Shown: positions 15,222 to 23,388, counted from the stretch's first letter. The stretch is DNA of 25,664 nt from Chloroflexota bacterium (GCA_902812455.1 CADDZH010000074.1:1-25664); one strand, 5' to 3'. The notes: generated by a model not told the origin, from the sequence alone. Numbers and translations are program-made.

Positions 15222-15581
15222 ATGTTACGAACATTGGGTCACATACTTTTAGCCAGTATCTTTATTGGTGGCGGCTCTGATGCCTTTAAGCAGCCTGAAC
15301 GACGAGCTCCAAGGGCGGCTCAGGCAGGCATACCGGAGCCTGAAGCGGTTGTGCAACTGAATGGAGCAATGATGGTCATTGGAGGCACCCTGCTCGCTTT
15401 AAATGTAGCGCCAAAGCTGGCAGCACTGCTCCTGCTAGGGACGATAGTTCCTACGACCATTGTTGGTCATCCCTTCTGGAAGGAGCAGTCTGAGCAAGCG
15501 CGTAAGGCTCAGCAAACCCAATTCTTGAAGAATCTTGGCCTGATTGGCGGGCTTATCCTTGTTCTCCTGGAGAAGGATTAG
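15222..15581 (+). CDS. DoxX-family membrane protein
   Basis: The 119-residue protein fits small DoxX-type proteins: an N-terminal helix with LLASIFIGGGSDAFKQPERR, a central VQLNGAMMVIGGTLLALNVAP helix, LAALLLLGTIVPTTIVGHPFWKE, and a last helix after FLKNLGLIGG. About four membrane segments are expected. Proteins of this family are linked to redox homeostasis and thiol stress, but the exact role here is unknown. A strong AAAGGAGAG is 8 nt before the ATG. It is followed after a family C repeat by a PIG-L deacetylase, another family tied to low-molecular-weight thiols, which makes a shared role possible but unproven. Confidence 0.88.
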   Translation: MLRTLGHILLASIFIGGGSDAFKQPERRAPRAAQAGIPEPEAVVQLNGAMMVIGGTLLALNVAPKLAALLLLGTIVPTTIVGHPFWKEQSEQARKAQQTQFLKNLGLIGGLILVLLEKD

Positions 15582-15630
15582 TAGGGGCGGGAGCGGGGAT
15601 GGGTGTGGTGGGGCGCTTGCGCCGCCCAGA
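15581..15630 (+). repeat. Family C intergenic repeat
   Basis: GTAGGGGCGGGAGC starts the element and GGGCGCTTGCGCCGCCCA ends it; the end can fold as a short GC hairpin (GGGCGC/GCGCC). It begins at the stop codon of the DoxX-like gene and ends just before the PIG-L gene. A related segment lies inside the histidine kinase gene at 200-251. Confidence 0.6.
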
Positions 15631-15657
15631 TAAGCAATGAAGGAAGGAAACGTATTT

Positions 15658-16398
15658 GTGAGTGAACAGGAACAAGAACAAAATAAAGTTGCGCTTGTGA
15701 TCGTTGCCCATCCCGATGATGCCGAATTTGGTGCGGGAGGCACAATTGCTGCCTGGATTCATGAAGGATGGGATATCCACTACGTGATTTGTACTGATGG
15801 TGCCAGCGGCGGCCCGGATGATGCATCTGAGGTTGGACCGGAAGCGCGGCTTGCCGTCACGGAGACGCGCAAAAAAGAGCAGCGGGCCGCTGCAGATGTC
15901 CTGGGCGTCAAAGATATTCTATTCCTTGACTATCCCGATGGTTTGTTGCAGCCATCCCTTGAACTGCGGCGACAATTAGTGCGCATCATTCGCCAGTACC
16001 GGCCTTCGCGTATACTCTGTCAATCGCCGGACAGGGTATGGACGCCTGGATACTTTATCGGGCGGCATCATCCAGATCACCTTGCCGCCGGTCAGGCAGC
16101 GATAGCAGCGGTCTACCCGGCTTCCCAGAATGGGTGGGATTTCCCCGAACTCTTAAAAGAAGGGCTGAAGCCCCATAAAGTTCGCGAGGTATTCTTTATG
16201 GGCGCTCCTAACCCCAACTATGTCGTTGATATCTCAGCGGTAATGGAGCAAAAGCTAGCAGCGCTCCATGCCCATACCAGTCAGCTTTCCGCTCGCTTTG
16301 ATGAGGTGGAAAAAAGGCTGCGCACTCGCTCTGCTGAGCTGGGTGCCCAGCACGGCATGGCATACGCCGAGGAATTGCATCGCGCCGAGAATTTCTAG
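15658..16398 (+). CDS. PIG-L/LmbE-family zinc deacetylase
   Basis: The fold is marked by VALVIVAHPDDAEFGAGGT (His18, Asp20 and Asp21 in this numbering), CTDGASGG, FLDYPDG and GRHHPDHLAAG, which supply the zinc ligands and catalytic Asp of N-acetylglucosamine-type deacetylases such as those of mycothiol and bacillithiol synthesis. I chose the GTG at 15658 (246 residues) because AGGAAGG (15641-15647) lies 10 nt upstream; the in-frame ATG at 15637 has no visible binding site. It is cytosolic, with no signal peptide. The substrate is an N-acetylated sugar or a sugar conjugate but cannot be named. Confidence 0.9.
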   Translation: MSEQEQEQNKVALVIVAHPDDAEFGAGGTIAAWIHEGWDIHYVICTDGASGGPDDASEVGPEARLAVTETRKKEQRAAADVLGVKDILFLDYPDGLLQPSLELRRQLVRIIRQYRPSRILCQSPDRVWTPGYFIGRHHPDHLAAGQAAIAAVYPASQNGWDFPELLKEGLKPHKVREVFFMGAPNPNYVVDISAVMEQKLAALHAHTSQLSARFDEVEKRLRTRSAELGAQHGMAYAEELHRAENF

Positions 16399-16446
16399 GG
16401 GAGCAATGTAATTTACCGGCCAGGATCAGCAAGACCCGTGTAGTGC

Positions 16447-16544
16447 ATGTCATCCTGAGCGAAGCGAAGGATCTCTGCCGATCGACATCAGATGCTTCCC
16501 CTTCACTCCGTTCAGGGCTTCGGCTCACGCGCTCAGCATGACAT
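16447..16544. repeat. Family A repeat, about 98 bp with terminal inverted repeats
   Basis: The ends ATGTCATCCTGAGCG and CGCTCAGCATGACAT are inverted copies with one mismatch. Inside is the GAGCGAAGCGAAGGATCTCTG core seen in the 70-bp palindrome at 2621-2690. It lies in the 447-bp gap between the PIG-L gene and the cytochrome b operon. The rest of that gap holds the operon promoter and no gene I can support. Confidence 0.75.
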
Positions 16545-16744
16545 GGCTGGCGGGGAATCAGGTGTGTGGCCGGGAAAAATCAGGTAAGCACCTGATGCTC
16601 GTGTTTAATTGCTGTCCTATCCTAAGCAGCAGGATACAGGCTGAACTGGTGCTCTGAAACCTTCCTTTTTGGCGAACATGTATTACAATATATCTAGAGA
16701 GTGCCGTTGTGCCCTGTATTTTCCATTCCGGCCAGGGTTACCAC

Positions 16745-16773
16745 TTGACAGGTATATATGTTATATATATGCT
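16745..16773 (+). promoter_or_regulatory. Promoter of the cytochrome b6-Rieske operon
   Basis: TTGACA (16745-16750), a 17-nt spacer of TA repeats and TATGCT (16768-16773) precede a leader of about 65 nt. The leader contains a small hairpin (CCACG/CGTGG, 16782-16803). Confidence 0.6.
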
Positions 16774-16845
16774 ATGAATAGCCACGTGCATGGAAGTTCG
16801 TGGCCTGCTATTTTCAGCCCGGTCAGGGCCTTGTGAGGAGGTACA

Positions 16846-17655
16846 GTGAACTCTTCTGCGAATAAAAGCCTGCTCGATGTCATGACGCAGAAATTAGTTG
16901 AGAGCCAGGTCTGGCGCTCTATTTTCCGTCATGGCTATCCCGATACCCCGCTGAACCAGTCCCTGGTCATGATGGGGAACGTTTTCCTGCACCTTCATCC
17001 TGTGAAGGTCAGCCGCCAGGCCATGAAAATTACGTATACCTGGTGTATGGGTGGCATCACCTTTTTCCTGTTCCTGGTCCTGACTCTCACGGGCATTTTC
17101 CTGATGTTTTACTACGTTCCGGATACAAATGTAGCCTACCAGAACATCCAGCAGTTGAGCAGCGCTGTCTCGTTCGGTAACCTGGTGCGTAACATGCATC
17201 GCTGGGCTGCTCACCTGATGGTCGTTTCGGTCACATTGCATATGATTCGCGTCTTCTATCACGGCGCCTACAAGCCTCCCAGGGAGTTCAACTGGGTGGT
17301 TGGTGTGGGCCTTTTCTTTGTGACCTTGTTCTTGAGCTTTACGGGCTACCTGTTGCCCTGGGACCAGATCGCCATCTGGGCTATCACAGTCGGAACAAAC
17401 CTGGCTCCCTATACTCCTATCCTGGGCAATGCGGTCTACCAGGTGCTGCTTGGTGGTGGCGCTGTAGGCCAGCCAACGTTGATCCGCTTCTACGTAGCTC
17501 ATGTCATCTTACTTCCGTTAGCGGCGGCTTTGTTAATGGCTGTTCACTTTTGGCGCATCCGTAAGGATGGTGGGGCAGCGGGACCGCCTCCTCCACCACG
17601 CCGTGAACTCGAAGCCCGTGCAGAGCGTGCCCCTGCTGGCGTTACTCGCTCGTAG
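16846..17655 (+). CDS. qcrB: Cytochrome b6-type N-terminal subunit of the quinol:cytochrome c reductase
   Basis: This 269-residue GTG-started protein (GAGGAGGT at 16835-16842) is the four-helix heme part of a split cytochrome b. Helix B carries His118 and His132; helix D carries His219 and His234. The 15-residue step in helix D is the b6 pattern rather than the 14-residue step of mitochondrial cytochrome b. Cys67 in YTWCMGGIT aligns with the Cys that holds the extra covalent heme (c-i) in cytochrome b6 and in Bacillus QcrB. FTGYLLPWDQ and GAYKPPREFNW are also conserved. The C-terminus has a Pro-rich, Arg-rich tail. It moves electrons across the membrane between the quinone sites and starts a five-gene respiratory module. 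Confidence 0.95.
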   Translation: MNSSANKSLLDVMTQKLVESQVWRSIFRHGYPDTPLNQSLVMMGNVFLHLHPVKVSRQAMKITYTWCMGGITFFLFLVLTLTGIFLMFYYVPDTNVAYQNIQQLSSAVSFGNLVRNMHRWAAHLMVVSVTLHMIRVFYHGAYKPPREFNWVVGVGLFFVTLFLSFTGYLLPWDQIAIWAITVGTNLAPYTPILGNAVYQVLLGGGAVGQPTLIRFYVAHVILLPLAAALLMAVHFWRIRKDGGAAGPPPPPRRELEARAERAPAGVTRS

Positions 17656-17715
17656 TTGGAGTGTCTTTCCCGTGTGGTCTTCTATGCTATAGCTCTTAGA
17701 GAGGATGGCTGAACG

Positions 17716-18258
17716 ATGGCAATTGAACAGCAAGAACCAGGAGTGCAGACACAGACTTCTGCGACGCAGCGACGTTATCGCACCCTGGCAGTGGTAAGGC
17801 AGGAAGCGATCACTCGTGTGGAGAAGCCGCTCGAAGATTCTGTCTTCGTGTGGCCGCACCTGCTCGTCAGGGAGTTTTTCGCTTCGACGATAGTGATGGT
17901 CATGGTGACGCTGCTGGCACTGGTGGTTAACGCGCCCCTGCGCCAGCCTGCCAATCCTAACCTCACACCAAATCCGGCGAAGGCTCCCTGGTACTTCCTG
18001 GGCCTGCAAGAGCTGCTTCACTACTTTTTCCCTACCACCGCCGGTGTACTGATACCCGGGCTGGTGCTGGTTGGCCTGGCGCTCATACCCTACGTTGATC
18101 GCAATCCCAGCCGCGCTTACGCTGATCGCAAAGTAGCTATTGTTGTCTTTACCATGTGCGTCGTCTTCTGGGCTGTCGTTACCCTGGCCGGTAGTTTCTT
18201 CCGTGGTCCAGGTTGGGTCTGGGAGTGGCCCTGGCAGAACGTGTACTTTGACCTCTAG
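17716..18258 (+). CDS. Cytochrome b C-terminal domain (subunit IV)
   Basis: The 180-residue protein has three hydrophobic helices (about residues 54-73, 107-130, 140-160), as expected for subunit IV of split cytochrome b complexes. NPAKAPWYFLGLQELLHYFFP holds the APWYFLGLQE block that stands in for the PEWY quinol-site motif in Bacillus-type enzymes. It completes the quinol-oxidising site with cytochrome b6 and the Rieske protein. The ATG at 17716 follows AGAGAGGA by about 10 nt; another ATG at 17705 is out of frame. Unlike Bacillus QcrC, there is no cytochrome c domain fused to it; that job appears to belong to a separate gene downstream. Confidence 0.93.
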   Translation: MAIEQQEPGVQTQTSATQRRYRTLAVVRQEAITRVEKPLEDSVFVWPHLLVREFFASTIVMVMVTLLALVVNAPLRQPANPNLTPNPAKAPWYFLGLQELLHYFFPTTAGVLIPGLVLVGLALIPYVDRNPSRAYADRKVAIVVFTMCVVFWAVVTLAGSFFRGPGWVWEWPWQNVYFDL

Positions 18259-18286
18259 CCTGGTGCTGGAGTATTTCACCGGGTAT

Positions 18287-18329
18287 GCAGGAAACATTGT
18301 TCCTGCAAAACTGCGAGAGGTTCTCGCAG
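18287..18329 (+). other. Two tandem hairpins between subunit IV and Rieske genes
   Basis: GCAGGAA (18287-18293) pairs with TTCCTGC (18300-18306) over a 6-nt loop. CTGCGAG (18311-18317) pairs with CTCGCAG (18323-18329) over a 5-nt loop. Neither is followed by a T-run, so RNA processing or stability is more likely than termination. Confidence 0.5.
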
Positions 18330-18377
18330 CCTGCTCATGGTAGGCACTGGGAAGATAACTGAGGATAACGAAACGCT

Positions 18378-19076
18378 ATGATTACCGACGATATTAATCG
18401 ACCGCCTGTGACCCCGCAGCAGTATGAAGTACTGCATGGGGGCGGAGCCGAAGCGGCAGAAATTGCCAGGCAACGCATGTCCCGGCGGCGCTTCCTGCGT
18501 CGTTCGATGCTGGCCGTGTGGGGCCTATCCACTGTTGCTGCCGTCGCCGGAGCGCTGGATATGCTCTATCCTAACCTGGCCGGCCAGTTTGGTTCTGCCA
18601 TAGACGTTGGGCCGAAAAACCAGTTCCCGGCTACCGTACCGGTGAATTTTAAGTTGGGACAGGGTGGCGTATTCTATGAGCAGAACGCTAAAACCTATGT
18701 GATCCACCTGGCAAAGGATACACCATGGTTATTAAGCGGCACCAACCTTACTGACCAACTGGCTTCAGAATCGATTGTGAAGGACAGCGACGGCTCTTAC
18801 TGGATTGCACTTTACCAGCGTTGCGTGCATCTTGGATGTACTGTGCCGTTCCGCGATGATTGCGACAGCTTTAAGTGTCCCTGCCATGGTTCTCACTACA
18901 ATGTCGATGGTGAGTTCCTGGATGGCCCGGCTCCTCGAAGCCTGGACCGCTTTGCGCTTTCTTTCAGTGGAAGCGATGTGGTCGTCAATACAGGCTCTCT
19001 GAATAATCACGTGCCGCATCCTGATGCATCTACTCGCCTGATTGCTATACCAAAAGTGCAGTGTAGTGCGATCTAG
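18378..19076 (+). CDS. qcrA: Rieske iron-sulfur protein
   Basis: This 232-residue protein has a twin-arginine type N-terminus (SRRRFLRRSMLAVWGLS, residues 35-51), so it would be exported folded and held by one membrane helix. Rieske box 1 is CVHLGC and box 2 is CPCHGSHY. This gives cluster ligands Cys149, His151, Cys167 and His170, with a disulfide between Cys154 and Cys169. It takes an electron from quinol and hands it to the cytochrome c/cupredoxin domain outside the membrane. A C-terminal extension of about 30 residues follows the conserved fold. The ribosome-binding site is poor; the distance of 119 nt from subunit IV contains two hairpins. Confidence 0.95.
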   Translation: MITDDINRPPVTPQQYEVLHGGGAEAAEIARQRMSRRRFLRRSMLAVWGLSTVAAVAGALDMLYPNLAGQFGSAIDVGPKNQFPATVPVNFKLGQGGVFYEQNAKTYVIHLAKDTPWLLSGTNLTDQLASESIVKDSDGSYWIALYQRCVHLGCTVPFRDDCDSFKCPCHGSHYNVDGEFLDGPAPRSLDRFALSFSGSDVVVNTGSLNNHVPHPDASTRLIAIPKVQCSAI

Positions 19077-19085
19077 CGTGGCTGG

Positions 19086-19127
19086 GCCGATCAATCGGCG
19101 ATGGGCACGATAAATCGGCCCCTACAG
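19086..19127 (-). repeat. Family B repeat, copy 1
   Basis: This 42-bp element differs from the copy at 21794-21835 at four positions. Read on the minus strand it begins CTGTAGGGGCCGAT and ends with an imperfect palindrome (GCCGATCAATCGGC on the plus strand). It lies between the Rieske and cytochrome c-cupredoxin genes. Confidence 0.75.
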
Positions 19128-19219
19128 TTGTCGATGTTGATCACAAGCGCTTTCTGCGCAGTGTTGTGATAGAGAAAAAGGCATCCAGAAGGATGCCCAT
19201 ATTTTGAAGGTTGTTTTTT

Positions 19220-20185
19220 ATGATAGATCCTGGACAAGCTGCTATAGGTTTGATCGTCGCTATAATAGCGGTGGGCGCCCTGCTCTACCTCTTCCATTCC
19301 CGCACGAATGCTGTGGAGAAGACCGGCTACGGGGCGCTTATCATGCTTGCTCTGATCTCTGTGATGATCCCGATCTTCTGGATTATCGAGAGCAATAACG
19401 AGGCGAGAGCGTTGTCAGAACAACATATTACTGCTGTGACGCGCGGCGCGGCACTCTACGCCCAGTATTGCTACCAGTGTCACGGCACTAAGGGACAGGG
19501 ACTTAGTGGCCCGCAGTTGAACGGCAATCCTGCCGTGAACAGTCTCACTGATGATGACTTACTGCGTATTATCTCGGCCGGTGTCTATGGTACTGCTATG
19601 CCTGCCTGGAGCCAGCGCTATGGCGGCCCACTCGACGATAACGACATCCAGTATTTGTTCGAGCTTATTCGTTCGTCTGATCCAAGCTATCTTGCGAAGA
19701 ATGGCTTTACCGGCCCGGCGGCTATTAATGGATTTTCGCAGGTGCCTACCGATATCCAGACGAGTAATCCTTCTGCCTATGCCACAGCCGTGACACAGGA
19801 ATCGGCGGGGCAATTTGGTAAGCCAATCGATATGACGAATAAAAAGTCTATCACGATCGATATCATCCAACCACCTCCCGGTGCTAGCTGTACACCAGCC
19901 TGCTACCAGTATCCCAATGTGAAGGTGAAAGTAGGAACTACCATTACCTGGGTCAACAAAAGTACAACTCCGCACACTGTGACGGCTATTGTTGGAACGA
20001 GTATTAGCACGAAGACGCCTGCACCGCAAATATTCGATTCTGGGATCTCGAAGCCTATCACACCCGGTGCATCTTTTACCTGGACCGTCACACCGGCGGC
20101 CTACACGTTCAATCCGAATCATACAGTTATCTACTATTGTGAGATCCACCCTGTTATGGTGGCTGAACTGACAATTGTGAAGTGA
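19220..20185 (+). CDS. Cytochrome c-cupredoxin fusion, membrane-anchored electron carrier
   Basis: I start at the ATG at 19220, 9 nt after GAAGG; a TTG nine bases upstream is less likely. The 321 residues hold two hydrophobic helices (about 7-26 and 36-56), then a cytochrome c domain with CYQCH (Cys84, Cys87, His88) and axial Met127 in GTAMPAW. A linker follows, then a plastocyanin-like C-terminal domain with VKVGTTITWVNKSTTPHTVT and VIYYCEIHPVMVAELTIVK. The four type-1 copper ligands His252, Cys307, His310 and Met313 are all present. Two extra Cys (224, 228) precede the copper domain. The protein would accept electrons from the Rieske subunit and pass them to an oxidase outside this window. 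Each domain is a firm call; the order of electron flow is inferred. Confidence 0.94.
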   Translation: MIDPGQAAIGLIVAIIAVGALLYLFHSRTNAVEKTGYGALIMLALISVMIPIFWIIESNNEARALSEQHITAVTRGAALYAQYCYQCHGTKGQGLSGPQLNGNPAVNSLTDDDLLRIISAGVYGTAMPAWSQRYGGPLDDNDIQYLFELIRSSDPSYLAKNGFTGPAAINGFSQVPTDIQTSNPSAYATAVTQESAGQFGKPIDMTNKKSITIDIIQPPPGASCTPACYQYPNVKVKVGTTITWVNKSTTPHTVTAIVGTSISTKTPAPQIFDSGISKPITPGASFTWTVTPAAYTFNPNHTVIYYCEIHPVMVAELTIVK

Positions 20186-20259
20186 GATTTGTTTGCCATG
20201 TCGTCATCGCCGCTATCTAATTATGGATAGTGACGATCTGTTGAAAGGGATGGCGTTGT

Positions 20260-21732
20260 ATGCAACAAGTTCAACGGCGGGAAGCTCCCGAAAGAATGTC
20301 CTGGGCGCGGGCAATCGTCTTTGGTGCCGGCTTCTTTTTCATTGCCGCCTTGCTTCTCGGGCAGATCCCTAGTTATATTACCTACCAGATGACCACCTCG
20401 CTGGGCGCGTTGGAGCTGGGCCTGCTGGCCCTGGCTTTTTCCTGCCTGGCCGGTTTTGTCATCATTCAGGTCATTGTGCTTCTCTTCGACCCCAAGCCGC
20501 TCGTGCCGCCCATCATCTTTACCGGCCTGGGCACCATTCTCACGATTGGTGGGCTTGTGCTTACCATCTGGGCAGCTTATAGCGGGAACCAGTATTTCCC
20601 CTCCAAAACATTCACCTGGAATCCTCTGATTGGGGGGAATGTGCTCTGGCTCGAACCTGGCGCAATTGACTTTGCTATGATTGGCCTGACGGTCTTGCTT
20701 GTCGGGGTTGCCATGGTCTTTTATAGCGTGCTCGCGCTGCGAGAACTCAGGAATCCAGACCGTAGCGACCCCGGAGCTACGCCTGCTATCAGGGGCATGA
20801 TCATTGCTTCCATCATGATCTTGATTATTTTCCTGGTCTTCTATACCCTGGTAAATGACCAGGGGCTGGCTTATGACATCAATCCAGGAGCGGCAAGCCG
20901 CGTCCAACTGATCATTGATACTATTCTCGATTGTGTGCTCGGCCTGGCCATCTTTCTCGCGCTCGGCTCTTTCGCTCTGCGCTTGCACTACCTCATGCGC
21001 CCGGTGCGTAAACGCACCATGGCTCCGCTCTACGCGTTTGGCGCACTCGGTCTTGCTCAAATAGGTGCTATATGCCTGGTTGCCTGGCTTGTCCTTTATC
21101 CCTTTCTGAACTGGCTTCACTACGTGTCCTTCATCGGCCTGGGCGATTACCTGACAGTTTGTGGGAAAATATCTGCTATTCCCCAGAGTTGCTTCTTCTC
21201 ACAGCAGGCCGGCTATATCGTTGATGCGATCATCACCACGAATGCCTTTTTCATTTTGATGGCTGCCATCTATGTATGGAATCGCAAGCGCAACCTGGTT
21301 GTGATAGGGGGTGTGGCGACTGTGGTCGTCATTGGACTGGCGACCATGCTTGTACATACCAATGCGAGTGAGATCACGGTTGCCCTTTTGCTCTGCGGCG
21401 GCATGCTCGTACTTGCATCCATCTGGACAATGTCTGCGCGCCGCGAGTTTGCCGTTGTCGGTGAGAAAAACCTGGGCTGCCTCGGCATGTGGCTGGTTGT
21501 GGGCACCTGCCTCTTCATCTACATTGCCGCGTTCGCCTTCTTTTCTATTCCCGTCTTCACGAACGAGACGGAACCGAATATTCCCTTTGTTTCCGGCACT
21601 CTTATCCCTGCGCACGTCGGTAATCAGCCGCCTACGCCTGGCGCCGGCGACGCTGTTGTCACCATGTTCGTGCTGGGTATCCTGGCTGCCATTCAATTCT
21701 ACTTCCTGGTACGCAACCGCTATAAGGTGTAA
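20260..21732 (+). CDS. Large polytopic membrane protein of the bc module, function unknown
   Basis: The 490-residue protein has about 12 hydrophobic helices and starts at an ATG 9 nt after GAAAGGGA. I recognise no family: it lacks the motifs of NrfD/ActC proteins, heme-copper oxidases, MFS transporters and known bc subunits. Visible points are short charged loops, LRLHYLMRPVRKRTMAP near residue 245, a loop with two Cys (VCGKISAIPQSCFF, near 305-320), and a long polar segment near 445-470 with many Pro and Gly before the last helix. It follows the cytochrome c-cupredoxin gene by 74 nt with no terminator, so it is probably co-transcribed and could be an extra subunit, assembly factor or ion channel of the complex. 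Confidence 0.8.
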   Translation: MQQVQRREAPERMSWARAIVFGAGFFFIAALLLGQIPSYITYQMTTSLGALELGLLALAFSCLAGFVIIQVIVLLFDPKPLVPPIIFTGLGTILTIGGLVLTIWAAYSGNQYFPSKTFTWNPLIGGNVLWLEPGAIDFAMIGLTVLLVGVAMVFYSVLALRELRNPDRSDPGATPAIRGMIIASIMILIIFLVFYTLVNDQGLAYDINPGAASRVQLIIDTILDCVLGLAIFLALGSFALRLHYLMRPVRKRTMAPLYAFGALGLAQIGAICLVAWLVLYPFLNWLHYVSFIGLGDYLTVCGKISAIPQSCFFSQQAGYIVDAIITTNAFFILMAAIYVWNRKRNLVVIGGVATVVVIGLATMLVHTNASEITVALLLCGGMLVLASIWTMSARREFAVVGEKNLGCLGMWLVVGTCLFIYIAAFAFFSIPVFTNETEPNIPFVSGTLIPAHVGNQPPTPGAGDAVVTMFVLGILAAIQFYFLVRNRYKV

Positions 21733-21793
21733 TATAGAGGGCGCAATGATGGGCATTGACGAATTAAATCGGGCATTGTTGACCAATCGTGTA

Positions 21794-21835
21794 GCCGATG
21801 AATCGGCGGTGGGCGCGATCAATCGGCCCCTACAG
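21794..21835 (-). repeat. Family B repeat, copy 2
   Basis: This is the second copy of the 42-bp element (four mismatches to 19086-19127), in the 163-bp gap before glgA. Its minus-strand start CTGTAGGGGCCGATTG shares the GTAGGGGC end with family C. Confidence 0.75.
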
Positions 21836-21895
21836 GTCACTGCTGGATTATGTTGTCAGCCTGCATCATTGTGCCCTCGCTTCTTGATGTGATTT

Positions 21896-23371
21896 ATGCA
21901 GTACAAAAGCCCACTCAAGATTCTCTTCCTTGCCGCCGAAGCTGTTCCCTTTGCAAAAGTGGGTGGACTGGCAGATGTTGTTGGCGCATTACCAAAATGC
22001 CTCAAGGCTCTTGGCCACGACGTTCGCCTCGTGATGCCCCGCTATGGGCAGATAGAGCCTGAGCGTTTTGCCCTCACCACTGTTCTCGATGCTATCCCTG
22101 TGAATATGGGTAGCTTCAAGGTGCAGGTTGGTGTGCGCCAGGGTGCAATCGGAGACGGCGTTCCGGTCTACATGATTGATGCTCCTCGCTATTTTGAGCG
22201 GGAAAATATTTATGGCTACACCGATGATGGCGAGCGCTTCATCCTGTTTTGCCGCGGCGCGCTTGAGGCCATGCGAGCTCTAGACTGGTCTCCTGATATT
22301 CTTCACTGCCACGATTGGCATACCGGCATTGTACCCAACTGGATGCATACGATCTATCGTGATGATCCTTTTTATGCTCATTCTGCTACCGTCTACACCA
22401 TTCATAATCTCGCCTACCAGGGCATCTTCGGTTATCGTATCCTGGAGGTAGCAGGCGTGGCTGCCAGCGGCTTCCTCTACCCTCAAATCGCCGAGCTGGC
22501 CAATGTCGTCGATATTATGGGCCGTGGCATCCTCTTTGCCGATGCTATCACCACTGTGAGTGAGCGCTACGCCCAGGAAATCCTCACGCCTACCTTTGGC
22601 GAAAAACTCGATCACCTGCTGCGTTCCCGGCGCGATCGCCTGTTTGGTATCCTCAATGGCATCGATTACCAGGAATTGAATCCGGCCACCGACCGCTACA
22701 TACACGTCAATTACGATGTGGACTCCCTCGATAAACGAGAGGAGAATAAACTGGCTCTCCAGGAACAGGCCAATTTGCCGGTGCGCGCTGATCTCCCCTT
22801 ATTAGCCATGATTTCGCGCCTCACCGATCAAAAAGGCTTCGATCTGCTGGCGCAGATCATCCAGCCATTACTCGCGCAGGGTATCCAGTTTATCTTCCTG
22901 GGCATTGGCGATCCGCACTATCAAGAGCTGCTTCAGGACCTTGCAGCGCGTTACCCCGAGCAGGTAGCCATCTTCCTGACCTTCAACACCGAGCTGGCAC
23001 AGCGTATCTATGCCGGAAGCGATATGTTCTTGATGCCTTCCCGCTTTGAACCTTGCGGGCTGGGTCAACTGATAGCTATGCGCTATGGCAGTGTCCCCAT
23101 TGTGCATGCCGTCGGTGGCCTTGCCGATACCGTACAGGAATATGATCCCAGCACAGGTCAGGGCAACGGCTTCGTGTTTACCAACTACGACCCCTGGGAA
23201 TTCTTCGCTGCCATCGTTCGCGCGCTCGAACTGTACCGTTTTAAAGACATCTGGCGCACCTTACAGCGGCGCGGCATGACTGCCGATCATTCCTGGAGTG
23301 CCTCTGCCAGGCGCTATGTTGAGGTCTACCACGATGCCCTTGCGTTCCATCAACACGATTCTCTGGCATGA
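21896..23371 (+). CDS. glgA: Glycogen synthase (GT5, ADP-glucose dependent)
   Basis: This enzyme adds glucose from ADP-glucose to a growing alpha-1,4-glucan. The 491 residues are close to the usual length of about 480. The N-terminal domain begins with KILFLAAEAVPFAKVGGLADVVG, where Lys21-Val-Gly-Gly binds the ADP-glucose. HCHDWHTGIVP and TIHNLAYQGIF follow. The C-terminal domain has LPLLAMISRLTDQKGFDLL, and PSRFEPCGLGQLIAMRYGSVPIV with Glu385. The ATG at 21896 has no obvious ribosome-binding site; nearby alternatives are out of frame or hit a stop. No other glycogen genes are in the window. Confidence 0.95.
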   Translation: MQYKSPLKILFLAAEAVPFAKVGGLADVVGALPKCLKALGHDVRLVMPRYGQIEPERFALTTVLDAIPVNMGSFKVQVGVRQGAIGDGVPVYMIDAPRYFERENIYGYTDDGERFILFCRGALEAMRALDWSPDILHCHDWHTGIVPNWMHTIYRDDPFYAHSATVYTIHNLAYQGIFGYRILEVAGVAASGFLYPQIAELANVVDIMGRGILFADAITTVSERYAQEILTPTFGEKLDHLLRSRRDRLFGILNGIDYQELNPATDRYIHVNYDVDSLDKREENKLALQEQANLPVRADLPLLAMISRLTDQKGFDLLAQIIQPLLAQGIQFIFLGIGDPHYQELLQDLAARYPEQVAIFLTFNTELAQRIYAGSDMFLMPSRFEPCGLGQLIAMRYGSVPIVHAVGGLADTVQEYDPSTGQGNGFVFTNYDPWEFFAAIVRALELYRFKDIWRTLQRRGMTADHSWSASARRYVEVYHDALAFHQHDSLA

Positions 23372-23388
23372 AATACGCGCTCTGGGGA

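Noticed and set aside
17533..18297. Open 254-codon frame on the minus strand
   Set aside because: It is antisense to the subunit IV gene and part of cytochrome b6, both confidently identified.
20221..21120. Open 299-codon frame on the minus strand
   Set aside because: It is antisense to the 490-residue membrane protein and has a highly charged, low-complexity translation typical of a shadow of hydrophobic codons.
19086..21835. CRISPR-like repeat pair
   Set aside because: Two copies 2.7 kb apart with whole genes between them and no regular spacers or cas genes.
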